Assembly (NCBI GenBank): GCA_036567945.1
Contig: DATCTM010000055.1
Coordinates: forward strand, 18,222 to 82,221
Reading direction: 5' to 3'
DNA from: BRH-c54 sp036567945
GTDB taxonomy: Bacteria; Bacteroidota; Bacteroidia; Flavobacteriales_E; Vicingaceae
Length of the DNA stretch: 64,000 nucleotides
Positions 53,505 to 61,605 of the stretch are shown piece by piece (the first letter of the stretch is position 1; each line of letters starts with the position of its first letter). The translations under genes were made by a program, and so were the position numbers. The notes under the pieces are model-generated. The model was not told the DNA's origin. It saw only the letters and a program-made list of their open reading frames with translations, and did no database searches.

Positions 53505-53774
53505 ATGTATTTAGCATCAGAAAAAAAACAAGAAATTTTTAAAGAATTTAGCGGAGACGCCAAAAACACTGGGTCAACAGAAGGGCAAATTGCTTTATTT
53601 ACTTACAGAATTGCTCATTTAACAGAGCATTTAAAGAAAAACAAAAAAGACTTTAGAACTCAAAAAGCTTTGTTAGATTTAGTTGGTAAAAGAAGAAAAT
53701 TACTAGATTATTACAAAGATAAAGACATTGTGAAGTATAGAGAGTTGATTAAAAAACTTTCAATAAGAAGATAA
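53505..53774 (+). CDS. rpsO: 30S ribosomal protein S15
   Basis: 89 residues, the standard S15 length and fold of four helices. DTGSxExQIA, here NTGSTEGQIALFTYRI, and LVGKRRKLLDYYK are the family signatures. It binds the central domain of 16S rRNA early in 30S assembly. It precedes pnp, the conserved rpsO-pnp order of many bacteria. Its start MYLASEKKQEIF is typical of Bacteroidota. Confidence 0.97.
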   Translation: MYLASEKKQEIFKEFSGDAKNTGSTEGQIALFTYRIAHLTEHLKKNKKDFRTQKALLDLVGKRRKLLDYYKDKDIVKYRELIKKLSIRR

Positions 53775-53811
53775 TTGAAAATGATTTTTTCAAATTCGTA
53801 TTAAAATTTAT

Positions 53812-53847
53812 AAAAGGGGGAGGCAAATAGATTGTATCCCCCTTTTT
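53812..53847 (+). terminator. terminator/attenuator between rpsO and pnp
   Basis: AAAAGGGGGA (53812-53821) pairs with TCCCCCTTTTT (53837-53847) around a 15-base loop and ends in T5. It is GC-rich compared with its surroundings. With no clear promoter before pnp, partial read-through from rpsO is likely. Confidence 0.75.
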
Positions 53848-53870
53848 GTTAAAAAAAAAGTAACCAAAAA

Positions 53871-53891
53871 GAAAACACAAGGTGTGTTTTC
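53871..53891 (+). promoter_or_regulatory. leader hairpin upstream of pnp
   Basis: GAAAACACA (53871-53879), loop AGG, TGTGTTTTC (53883-53891): a perfect 9-bp stem 27 bases before the pnp ATG. No T run follows. E. coli pnp carries a leader stem cut by RNase III for autoregulation; a similar role here is an inference. Confidence 0.5.
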
Positions 53892-53918
53892 ATAAATTAA
53901 ATAAATAATAAATAAATT

Positions 53919-56060
53919 ATGTCAAAAATTGGAATTAAAAAATCCTACACGTTAGGCGATGGAAGGTCCATTGAAATTGAAACAGGTAGATTAGCTAAAC
54001 AAGCTCATGGATCTGTAGTTTTAAAAATGGGTAACACCATGTTATTAGCAACTGTTGTTTCAGACAAAGAAGCAGCAGAAGGAGCAGACTTTTTGCCCCT
54101 TACAGTAGAATATAAAGAAAAATATGCCTCTGCCGGAAGATTTCCTGGAGGTTTCTTAAAAAGAGAAGCGCGTCCATCAGATAGCGAAGTATTGGTTTGT
54201 CGTTTAATTGACAGAGCTATACGTCCGTTATTTGCAGATGATTACCATGCAAACACGTCAATAGTAGTTCACCTTATCTCTCATGGAGATGATACTTTGC
54301 CAGATGCTTTAGCATGTTTAGCAGCTTCTGCAGCTCTTGCTGTTTCTGATATTCCATTTAACGGACCAACATCAGAAGTGCGTATTGCAAGAATAGATGG
54401 AAATTTTGTAATTAATCCTTCAAGAGAAGATTTAGAAAAATCAGATATTGATATGATGGTTGCCGGAACATTGGACAATATCAACATGGTGGAAGGTGAA
54501 ATGTTAGAAATTTCTGAAGCAGAAATGCTTGAAGCAATTAAAATAGCTCATGTTGAAATTAAAAAACAATGTCAATTACAATTAGATTTAGCTGCTGAGG
54601 TAGAAAAATCGAAAGTAAAAAGAAGTTATGAGCATGAGCCAGCACCTCTTACTGAATTAGAAGCTAAAATTAGAACAGCTATTTATGATAAATGTTATGC
54701 TGTAGCTAAAGAAGGTAATGCTGATAAAAAATTAAGAGGAGAAAAATTCAAAGCAATTAGAGAAGAAGCAAAAGCTTTATTATCTGAAGAAGAATTAGAA
54801 CAAACATTTTTATTAAAAAAATACTTTCACGATATTGAAAAAGAAGCAATAAGAGACTGTGTTTTAGCAGAAAGAACTCGTTTAGACGGAAGAAAATTAA
54901 ATGAAATTCGTCCAATCTGGAGTGAAGTAGATTATTTGCCGGGAGCTCATGGTTCGGCTATCTTTACAAGAGGAGAAACTCAATCATTAACCACCGTTAC
55001 TTTAGGTAATAAAATGGATGAACAATTGATTGATGCTGCTACTTATAGAGATACTTCTAAGTTTCTTTTACATTATAACTTCCCTGCATTTTGTACAGGA
55101 GAAGCTTATCCAAATAGAGGAACGAGTAGAAGAGAAATTGGTCATGGAAATTTAGCTATGAGAGCTTTAAAACCGATGTTACCAACAGGTTCAGAAAATC
55201 CTTATACTATAAGAATTGTTTCTGAAATTTTAGAATCAAATGGTTCTTCATCTATGGCAACTGTTTGTGCCGGAACGTTAGCATTAATGGATGCAGGGGT
55301 ACAAATTAAAAGACCCGTTTCCGGTATTGCAATGGGATTAATTTCTAAAGGAGATAAATACGCTGTATTATCTGATATTTTAGGAGACGAAGATCATCTT
55401 GGAGATATGGATTTTAAAGTAACAGGAACTACAGAAGGTATTACTGCTTGTCAGATGGATATTAAAGTAGATGGATTATCTTACCAAGTATTGGAAGAAG
55501 CATTAGCTCAGGCCAGAGAAGGAAGATTACATATTTTAGGAGAAATTGCTAAAACTATGTCAGCTCCTAATCCAGATTACAAACCACATACACCAAGAAT
55601 TACTCAAATTACTATTCCTAAAGAAATGATTGGAGCAGTAATTGGTCCAGGTGGAAAAATCATTCAAGAAATACAAGCTTCTACAGGAGCAACTATTACC
55701 ATTGAAGAAAAAGACAATAAAGGAATTGTGGACATTATGACGAATGATGGCGAAGCAATGAAAGCTGCATTAGCTAGAATTAAAGCAATTACTGCCGTTC
55801 CTGAAGTTGGTGAAGTATATAAAGGTAAAGTAAAATCGATTACTAACTTTGGTGCTTTTGTAGAAATTATTCCGGGAAAAGACGGATTACTTCATATTTC
55901 TGAAATCAACTGGGATAGAGTAGAAAAAGTAGAAGATGTGTTGAAAGAAGGACAAGAAATAGAAGTTAAACTGATTGAAGTTGACCAAAAAACAGGTAAA
56001 CTAAAACTATCTAGAAAAGTGCTTTTAGAAAGACCTCAAAAACAAAACGCAGAACAATAA
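53919..56060 (+). CDS. pnp: polyribonucleotide nucleotidyltransferase
   Basis: 713 residues, complete. Two RNase PH-like domains (about 10-215 and 325-545) separated by a helical segment, then KH (IGAVIGPGGKIIQEIQ around 565-580) and S1 (VGEVYKGKVKSITNFGAFVEI around 628-648) RNA-binding domains. The trimer degrades RNA 3' to 5' with phosphate, in the cytoplasm, often with RNase E or Y. Lies 144 bases after rpsO; the gap holds a terminator and a leader hairpin, which suggests control of read-through and message stability. The esterase gene begins 1 base after its stop. Confidence 0.97.
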   Translation: MSKIGIKKSYTLGDGRSIEIETGRLAKQAHGSVVLKMGNTMLLATVVSDKEAAEGADFLPLTVEYKEKYASAGRFPGGFLKREARPSDSEVLVCRLIDRAIRPLFADDYHANTSIVVHLISHGDDTLPDALACLAASAALAVSDIPFNGPTSEVRIARIDGNFVINPSREDLEKSDIDMMVAGTLDNINMVEGEMLEISEAEMLEAIKIAHVEIKKQCQLQLDLAAEVEKSKVKRSYEHEPAPLTELEAKIRTAIYDKCYAVAKEGNADKKLRGEKFKAIREEAKALLSEEELEQTFLLKKYFHDIEKEAIRDCVLAERTRLDGRKLNEIRPIWSEVDYLPGAHGSAIFTRGETQSLTTVTLGNKMDEQLIDAATYRDTSKFLLHYNFPAFCTGEAYPNRGTSRREIGHGNLAMRALKPMLPTGSENPYTIRIVSEILESNGSSSMATVCAGTLALMDAGVQIKRPVSGIAMGLISKGDKYAVLSDILGDEDHLGDMDFKVTGTTEGITACQMDIKVDGLSYQVLEEALAQAREGRLHILGEIAKTMSAPNPDYKPHTPRITQITIPKEMIGAVIGPGGKIIQEIQASTGATITIEEKDNKGIVDIMTNDGEAMKAALARIKAITAVPEVGEVYKGKVKSITNFGAFVEIIPGKDGLLHISEINWDRVEKVEDVLKEGQEIEVKLIEVDQKTGKLKLSRKVLLERPQKQNAEQ

Positions 56061-56061
56061 A

Positions 56062-57012
56062 ATGATGTTTTGTAGTAGTAAAATAATAAAGAGAAGCTGT
56101 GTTTATTTACAGCTTCTCTTTTTGTTTATAACCTTATCCTCTTGTTCAAATGCACAGGTGCAAATAGTTCAAGTTAAGGACTTTGGGGAAAATAAAGGAA
56201 ATTTAAAGATGTACAATTATGTGCCTGAGAATTTGCCTGAATCAACAAAAGTTCCTTTGGTTTTTGTATTGCACGGTTGCACACAATCGGCAGAACAAAT
56301 TGCTAGTGAAACAGGCTGGAATAAATTGGCAGATAGTTTACATTTTATAGTTGTTTATCCGGAACAGCGAATGATTAACAATGCGGGGAAATGTTTTAAT
56401 TTTTTCTTAGGTTTTGAATCTAAAAAAGATAAAGGAGAAGTGGCGTCTATTAAAGAAATGATAGACTATACTTTTAATCATTATCTTATCGATAGTAATC
56501 AAGTATTTATTGTCGGAATGTCAGCCGGAGGAGCAATGACAAATGCGCTGCTAAATGCTTATCCTACTATTTTTAAATCGGGAGCAATGTTAGCAGCACC
56601 TTCCAATTTGTTTGATATGAATACTTTATCCCCCGAAAAGCAACCTGTTGTTGCTATTGTTCAGGGAGAAGATGATATTATTGTTCCGGAAAAAAATGCT
56701 AATAAAATATTAAATCAATGGGTAGAAAAACATCAGCTAGACACCACTAATAATAAGCTGTTTACCGATTATATGGGTATTGATGTGCTGTATGCACAGT
56801 ATTTTTACAATGCTGATGATGAGCTAAAAATCATTTTGTTAAAATCTAAAAAGGTAAAGCATAAGCTTTTAATTACCGAAGGAGATTCTATTCATCAAGG
56901 AGGTAAACACGATTTTCATACCGATGATATTGGTTTTCACTCTACTTATTGGTTAGCCTCATTTTTCGGATTAACAAAAGATAGTATTCCGATAAAAAAT
57001 GTAAGTAATTAG
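56062..57012 (+). CDS. PHB depolymerase-family esterase, lipoprotein
   Basis: 316 residues. A signal peptide ends in LSSC (Cys28), so it is probably an outer-membrane or periplasmic lipoprotein. The alpha/beta-hydrolase has the oxyanion-hole motif VFVLHGCTQ and nucleophile Ser154 in GMSAGGAMT, then a catalytic Asp region (VQGEDDIIV) and His near HQGGKHDFH. The family includes extracellular PHB depolymerases and feruloyl/acetylxylan esterases; the natural substrate here is not predictable. It begins 1 base after pnp and is likely transcribed with it, though functionally unrelated. Confidence 0.88.
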   Translation: MMFCSSKIIKRSCVYLQLLFLFITLSSCSNAQVQIVQVKDFGENKGNLKMYNYVPENLPESTKVPLVFVLHGCTQSAEQIASETGWNKLADSLHFIVVYPEQRMINNAGKCFNFFLGFESKKDKGEVASIKEMIDYTFNHYLIDSNQVFIVGMSAGGAMTNALLNAYPTIFKSGAMLAAPSNLFDMNTLSPEKQPVVAIVQGEDDIIVPEKNANKILNQWVEKHQLDTTNNKLFTDYMGIDVLYAQYFYNADDELKIILLKSKKVKHKLLITEGDSIHQGGKHDFHTDDIGFHSTYWLASFFGLTKDSIPIKNVSN

Positions 57013-57085
57013 TAGGTGATTTCAAGCATCAAAAACAATAGATTTTTACTAATTTCGCAACACTTAGTTCGTAAAGCAATAAATT

Positions 57086-60000
57086 ATGGAAATAATAGAA
57101 AAATACACGCCTAAAAATAAAATTAGAATTGTTACAGCTGCTAGTTTGTTTGACGGACATGATGCAGCTATCAACATTATGCGTAGAATTATTCAGGCAA
57201 CAGGTGTTGAGGTTATTCATTTAGGTCATGATAGAAGTGTAGATGAAGTGGTGAATTGTGCCATTGAAGAAGATGCTAACGCTATTGCTATGACTTCTTA
57301 CCAAGGCGGACATGTGGAGTATTTTAAGTACATGTATGATTTATTGAAAGAAAAAGGTTGCGAACACATTAAAATATTTGGAGGAGGAGGAGGAACCATT
57401 CTTCCTTCAGAAATTGAAGAATTAGAAGCTTACGGAATTTGCAGAATTTATCATCCCGACCATGGTAGAGCTATGGGCTTACAAGGAATGATTAATGATA
57501 TGATCGAAAAGTGTGATACCCTCACACCGGATTTACCAAAAACAGCAAGTTTAGCAGATGCTTTAGTTAAGAAAGATGTTCCAACTATTGCTCGATTAAT
57601 TTCTTTAGCAGAAAACAGACATGAAGATTTTGAGAAAGCATTCTCTTCTGTTTCAATAGGAAGTGCACCTGTCTTAGGAATAACCGGAACAGGAGGAGCA
57701 GGAAAATCTTCCTTAGTAGATGAATTGGTAAGACGCTTTTTAATTGATTTTGAAGACAAAACCATAGCCATTGTTTCTGTAGATCCTTCTAAAAGAAAAA
57801 CCGGAGGAGCATTGCTTGGCGATAGAATTAGAATGAATGCCATTAAAAACGAAAGAGTTTATATGCGTTCATTAGCTACTCGTCAGAGTAATTTAGCATT
57901 GAGCAAGCATGTTGCAGAAGCCATTCAAGTATTAAAAGCTGCACAATACGATTTAATTATTTTAGAAACATCAGGTATTGGTCAATCTGATACTGAAATT
58001 ATGGATCATTCGGATGTTTCACTATACGTAATGACACCTGAATTTGGTGCTGCCACTCAATTAGAAAAAATTGACATGCTTGATTTTGCTGATGTGGTTG
58101 CCCTTAATAAATTTGACAAACGTGGTGCGTTAGATGCATTGAGAGATGTGAAAAAACAATACAAACGTAATCACATGCTTTTTGAAGCTTCAGATGACGA
58201 TATTCCTGTTTATGGAACCATTGCTTCCCAATTTAACGATCCGGGTATGAATCAGTTGTATAAAGTGGTGATGGATAAGTTGGTGGAGAAAACCAATACT
58301 GATTTGACTTCTACTTTTGAAATTACAAAAGAAATGTCGGAGAAAATTTTTGTTATTCCTCCGAGTAGAAATCGTTATTTGTCTGAAATTGCAGAAAACA
58401 ATAGATCTTACGACAACTGGGTGGACGAACAAGTAGCTATTGCCGATAAATTGTATGCGATCCACAATACCATAGAAATTCTTAAAGGAAAAGATGAAAG
58501 TATTGCCAAGGTTTTACAAGCAGAATTTGATTCATTAAAGCTCAATTTTGATCCTAAAAACTGGATTATTATTGAAGAATGGAACGATAAAGTAGCTAAA
58601 TATAAAGCTCCTTTTTATAAATTTAAAGTTAGAGATAAAGAATTATCTATCTTAACCCATACGGAAAGCTTATCGCATACACAAATACCTAAAGTTGCCT
58701 TACCAAAATACAAAGGTTGGGGAGATGTGTTGCGTTGGAGCTTACAAGAAAACGTTCCGGGAGAATTTCCTTACACTTCAGGATTATTTCCGTTTAAACG
58801 TGAAGGAGAAGACCCAACAAGAATGTTTGCAGGAGAGGGTGGACCGGAAAGAACCAATAGACGTTTTCACTATGTTAGTTTAGGAATGCCTGCTAAGCGT
58901 TTATCTACGGCTTTCGATTCGGTAACACTTTATGGTAACGATCCTGCTATTCGTCCGGATATTTACGGAAAAATAGGTAATTCAGGAGTTTCTATTTGCT
59001 GTTTAGATGATGCTAAAAAATTATATTCCGGTTTTGATTTGTCGCATCCGTTAACATCGGTAAGTATGACCATTAATGGTCCTGCACCTATGTTGTTAGG
59101 CTTTTTTATGAATGCTGCTATCGATCAAAACTGTGAAAAATACATCAAAGAAAATGGCTTAGAAAAAGAAATTGAAGCGAAGATTGCAGCCATTTACAAG
59201 GAAAAAGGTACCAAACGTCCTGCATACCAAGGTGATTTACCGGAAGGAAATGATGGATTAGGATTGATGTTGTTGGGTGTAACGGGCGACCAAGTACTTC
59301 CTGCGGATGTATATAACAAAATAAAAGCAGAAACCTTAACCAAAGTAAGAGGAACAGTACAAGCAGATATTTTAAAAGAAGATCAGGCTCAAAATACCTG
59401 TATTTTCTCTACGGAATTTGCTTTACGTTTAATGGGCGATGTACAAGAATATTTTATTAAAGAAGGCGTAAGAAATTTCTATTCCGTTTCTATTTCGGGG
59501 TACCATATTGCTGAGGCAGGAGCTAACCCTATTACACAATTAGCATTGACCTTGGCTAATGGCTTCACTTACGTGGAATATTACCTAAGCAGAGGAATGG
59601 ACATCAATGCTTTTGGTCCTAACTTATCTTTCTTCTTCAGTAATGGTATAGACCCTGAATATGCAGTAATTGGAAGGGTAGCACGTAGAATTTGGGCAAA
59701 AGCCTTAGCTAAAAAATATGCTGCTAATCCAAGAGCTCAAATGTTGAAATACCACATCCAAACCAGTGGTAGAAGCTTACATGCTCAGGAAATTGACTTT
59801 AATGACATTAGAACCACCTTACAAGCCTTGTATGCGATTTATGATAACTGTAATTCGTTACATACCAATGCTTACGATGAAGCGATAACTACACCAACAG
59901 AAGAAAGTGTGCGTAGAGCCATGGCAATTCAGTTGATTATTAACAGAGAGTTAGGTTTAGCGAAAAACGAAAACCCGCTACAAGGTTCTTTTATTATTGA

Positions 60001-60448
60001 AGAACTAACCGATTTAGTAGAAGAAGCTGTTTTAACAGAATTTGATAGAATTACCGAGCGTGGTGGTGTGTTAGGAGCAATGGAAACCATGTACCAAAGA
60101 GGAAAAATACAAGAAGAAAGTTTGTATTACGAAACCTTGAAGCACAATGGTGAATTTCCTATTATTGGAGTAAATACTTTTTTAAGTTCTAAAGGCTCTC
60201 CAACGGTTTTACCTAAAGAAGTAATAAGAGCTACCGAAACAGAAAAGCAATACCAAATAGGTATGTTAAATGAGCTACACAAAGGCAATGCAAATGTGGT
60301 AGCGGAACAATTAGCCAACTTACAAGAAGCAGCCATTAAAAACCAAAATATTTTTGAAATACTAATGGAAGCCACTAAATATTGCAGCTTAGGGCAAATT
60401 ACCGACAGCTTGTTTATGGTTGGTGGACAGTATAGACGTAACATGTAA
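57086..60448 (+). CDS. icmF: fused isobutyryl-CoA mutase (B12-dependent mutase with MeaB-like GTPase)
   Basis: 1120 residues. Order: B12-binding domain (about 10-140) with the His25 cobalt ligand in LFDGHDAA; MeaB-like GTPase chaperone domain (about 175-450) with P-loop GTGGAGKSS at 201-209; linker; mutase TIM barrel (about 520-1115). The order and size match IcmF. Substrate-site residues are of the isobutyryl-CoA type: Gln769 in DQAQNT where methylmalonyl-CoA mutase has Arg, and Phe568/Phe570 in SGLFPFK. It interconverts isobutyryl-CoA and butyryl-CoA, with the GTPase domain loading and protecting adenosylcobalamin. A degenerate -7 element (TAATTTCG, 57050-57057) precedes it. Confidence 0.95.
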   Translation: MEIIEKYTPKNKIRIVTAASLFDGHDAAINIMRRIIQATGVEVIHLGHDRSVDEVVNCAIEEDANAIAMTSYQGGHVEYFKYMYDLLKEKGCEHIKIFGGGGGTILPSEIEELEAYGICRIYHPDHGRAMGLQGMINDMIEKCDTLTPDLPKTASLADALVKKDVPTIARLISLAENRHEDFEKAFSSVSIGSAPVLGITGTGGAGKSSLVDELVRRFLIDFEDKTIAIVSVDPSKRKTGGALLGDRIRMNAIKNERVYMRSLATRQSNLALSKHVAEAIQVLKAAQYDLIILETSGIGQSDTEIMDHSDVSLYVMTPEFGAATQLEKIDMLDFADVVALNKFDKRGALDALRDVKKQYKRNHMLFEASDDDIPVYGTIASQFNDPGMNQLYKVVMDKLVEKTNTDLTSTFEITKEMSEKIFVIPPSRNRYLSEIAENNRSYDNWVDEQVAIADKLYAIHNTIEILKGKDESIAKVLQAEFDSLKLNFDPKNWIIIEEWNDKVAKYKAPFYKFKVRDKELSILTHTESLSHTQIPKVALPKYKGWGDVLRWSLQENVPGEFPYTSGLFPFKREGEDPTRMFAGEGGPERTNRRFHYVSLGMPAKRLSTAFDSVTLYGNDPAIRPDIYGKIGNSGVSICCLDDAKKLYSGFDLSHPLTSVSMTINGPAPMLLGFFMNAAIDQNCEKYIKENGLEKEIEAKIAAIYKEKGTKRPAYQGDLPEGNDGLGLMLLGVTGDQVLPADVYNKIKAETLTKVRGTVQADILKEDQAQNTCIFSTEFALRLMGDVQEYFIKEGVRNFYSVSISGYHIAEAGANPITQLALTLANGFTYVEYYLSRGMDINAFGPNLSFFFSNGIDPEYAVIGRVARRIWAKALAKKYAANPRAQMLKYHIQTSGRSLHAQEIDFNDIRTTLQALYAIYDNCNSLHTNAYDEAITTPTEESVRRAMAIQLIINRELGLAKNENPLQGSFIIEELTDLVEEAVLTEFDRITERGGVLGAMETMYQRGKIQEESLYYETLKHNGEFPIIGVNTFLSSKGSPTVLPKEVIRATETEKQYQIGMLNELHKGNANVVAEQLANLQEAAIKNQNIFEILMEATKYCSLGQITDSLFMVGGQYRRNM

Positions 60449-60462
60449 AAGCAAAAATCATC

Positions 60463-61527
60463 ATGCTAAAGTACATTTTTTCTCTACTATTTATTTTTGG
60501 GTCATTAACTATGATGGCTCAAGATACGTTGTCTTACTACATAAACAAAGACGGAGAAAACACAACAAAAGAGAATGCAAATGGATTAAGAAAAGTTATG
60601 AAGACTGAAGAAGGTCTTTATTTAGTAAAAGATTACTATTTAGAGGGTGAAATTAAGAGAGTAGGAACTTATTTAACTGATTCGTTAAAATTAAAAGAGA
60701 GAGTAGATACTTTCAAAGTTTTTTTTAAGAGTGGTAATTTAAAATCCATTTCAAATTACAATAAAGGCAAAATTCATGGTGCACATAGTACTTATTATAA
60801 AACGGGTCAATTAAAATCATCTATTGATTATGCTTATGATATAAAACATGGTCAGTTAAGTACTTATTGGGATAATGGCACTATAAAAAGAGAAGAAAAG
60901 TATATTAATGGAAATTTTGTTAATGGAAAATGCTTTAACAATAATGGAGAGGAAATAGAATTTTTTCCTTATGAGGTATATCCTGAATTTGAAGGAGGAT
61001 TAAATGGGGTGTATTCCTATTTGTCAAAAAATGTTAACTATCCTACTGAAGCCAAGAAAAATAATATTAGTGGAAAAGTTTTTGTGAATTTTCAGGTAAA
61101 TAAAATTGGAGAAATTGAACAAGTTAAAATTGTTAAAAGTGTTCATCCTTTATTAGATAATGAAGCAATTAGAGTAGTAAAGATGATGCCTAAATGGTTG
61201 CCAGGTAAAATAGATGGAGAAGAAGTTCCTATGATTCTTAATTTACCTATTAATTTCCGTATTTATAATAGTAGCAATGTTAAATCTAGGAGTTTTATAG
61301 ATTATGAAAAAGGCAATAAACACATGAATTCCAGTAACTTTAAAAAGGCAATTTACTTTTTCAGTGAGTCAATTAAGTGGGAAGAAAATAATATTAATGC
61401 TTATTATAATCGTGGACTTTGTTATGCTAAACTTGGTGATTATGAAAATGCTTGTAAGGATTGGAATAAATGTGTTGAATTAGGAGATGTAGAAGTAAAG
61501 AAAAATATCTCAGAATTGTGTAAATAA
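60463..61527 (+). CDS. exported MORN-like repeat / TonB C-terminal / TPR protein
   Basis: 354 residues. A signal peptide (about 1-19, ending MMAQ) is followed by MORN-like (YwqK-type) repeats at about 85-165 (YYKTGQLKSSIDY, YWDNGTIKREEKY), a TonB C-terminal domain at about 188-268 (NYPTEAKKNNISGKVFVNF, WLPGKIDGEEVPM), and a TPR pair at 280-345 (AYYNRGLCYAKLGDYENACKDW). TonB normally anchors in the inner membrane through an uncleaved helix; here the N-terminus looks cleavable, so energy transduction to a receptor is doubtful. It lies 14 bases after icmF on the same strand. Confidence 0.82.
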   Translation: MLKYIFSLLFIFGSLTMMAQDTLSYYINKDGENTTKENANGLRKVMKTEEGLYLVKDYYLEGEIKRVGTYLTDSLKLKERVDTFKVFFKSGNLKSISNYNKGKIHGAHSTYYKTGQLKSSIDYAYDIKHGQLSTYWDNGTIKREEKYINGNFVNGKCFNNNGEEIEFFPYEVYPEFEGGLNGVYSYLSKNVNYPTEAKKNNISGKVFVNFQVNKIGEIEQVKIVKSVHPLLDNEAIRVVKMMPKWLPGKIDGEEVPMILNLPINFRIYNSSNVKSRSFIDYEKGNKHMNSSNFKKAIYFFSESIKWEENNINAYYNRGLCYAKLGDYENACKDWNKCVELGDVEVKKNISELCK

Positions 61528-61551
61528 TAAATGACAACACTTAACTGTTTT

Positions 61552-61582
61552 TTTGCTTAGGAAAGTTTTTTCATTATTTTTG
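61552..61582 (+). promoter_or_regulatory. promoter for the TPR-SpoIIE gene, TTTG-N19-TATTTTTG
   Basis: TTTG at 61552-61555 and TATTTTTG at 61575-61582 with exactly 19 bases between. Predicted start near 61589, leader about 17 nt to the ATG at 61606. Confidence 0.75.
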
Positions 61583-61605
61583 GTGGCTATTGTTAAGGGT
61601 TTAAA

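Noticed and set aside
57029..57843. Minus-strand frames under icmF
   Set aside because: They mirror the B12 and GTPase domains of icmF and have no recognisable motif.
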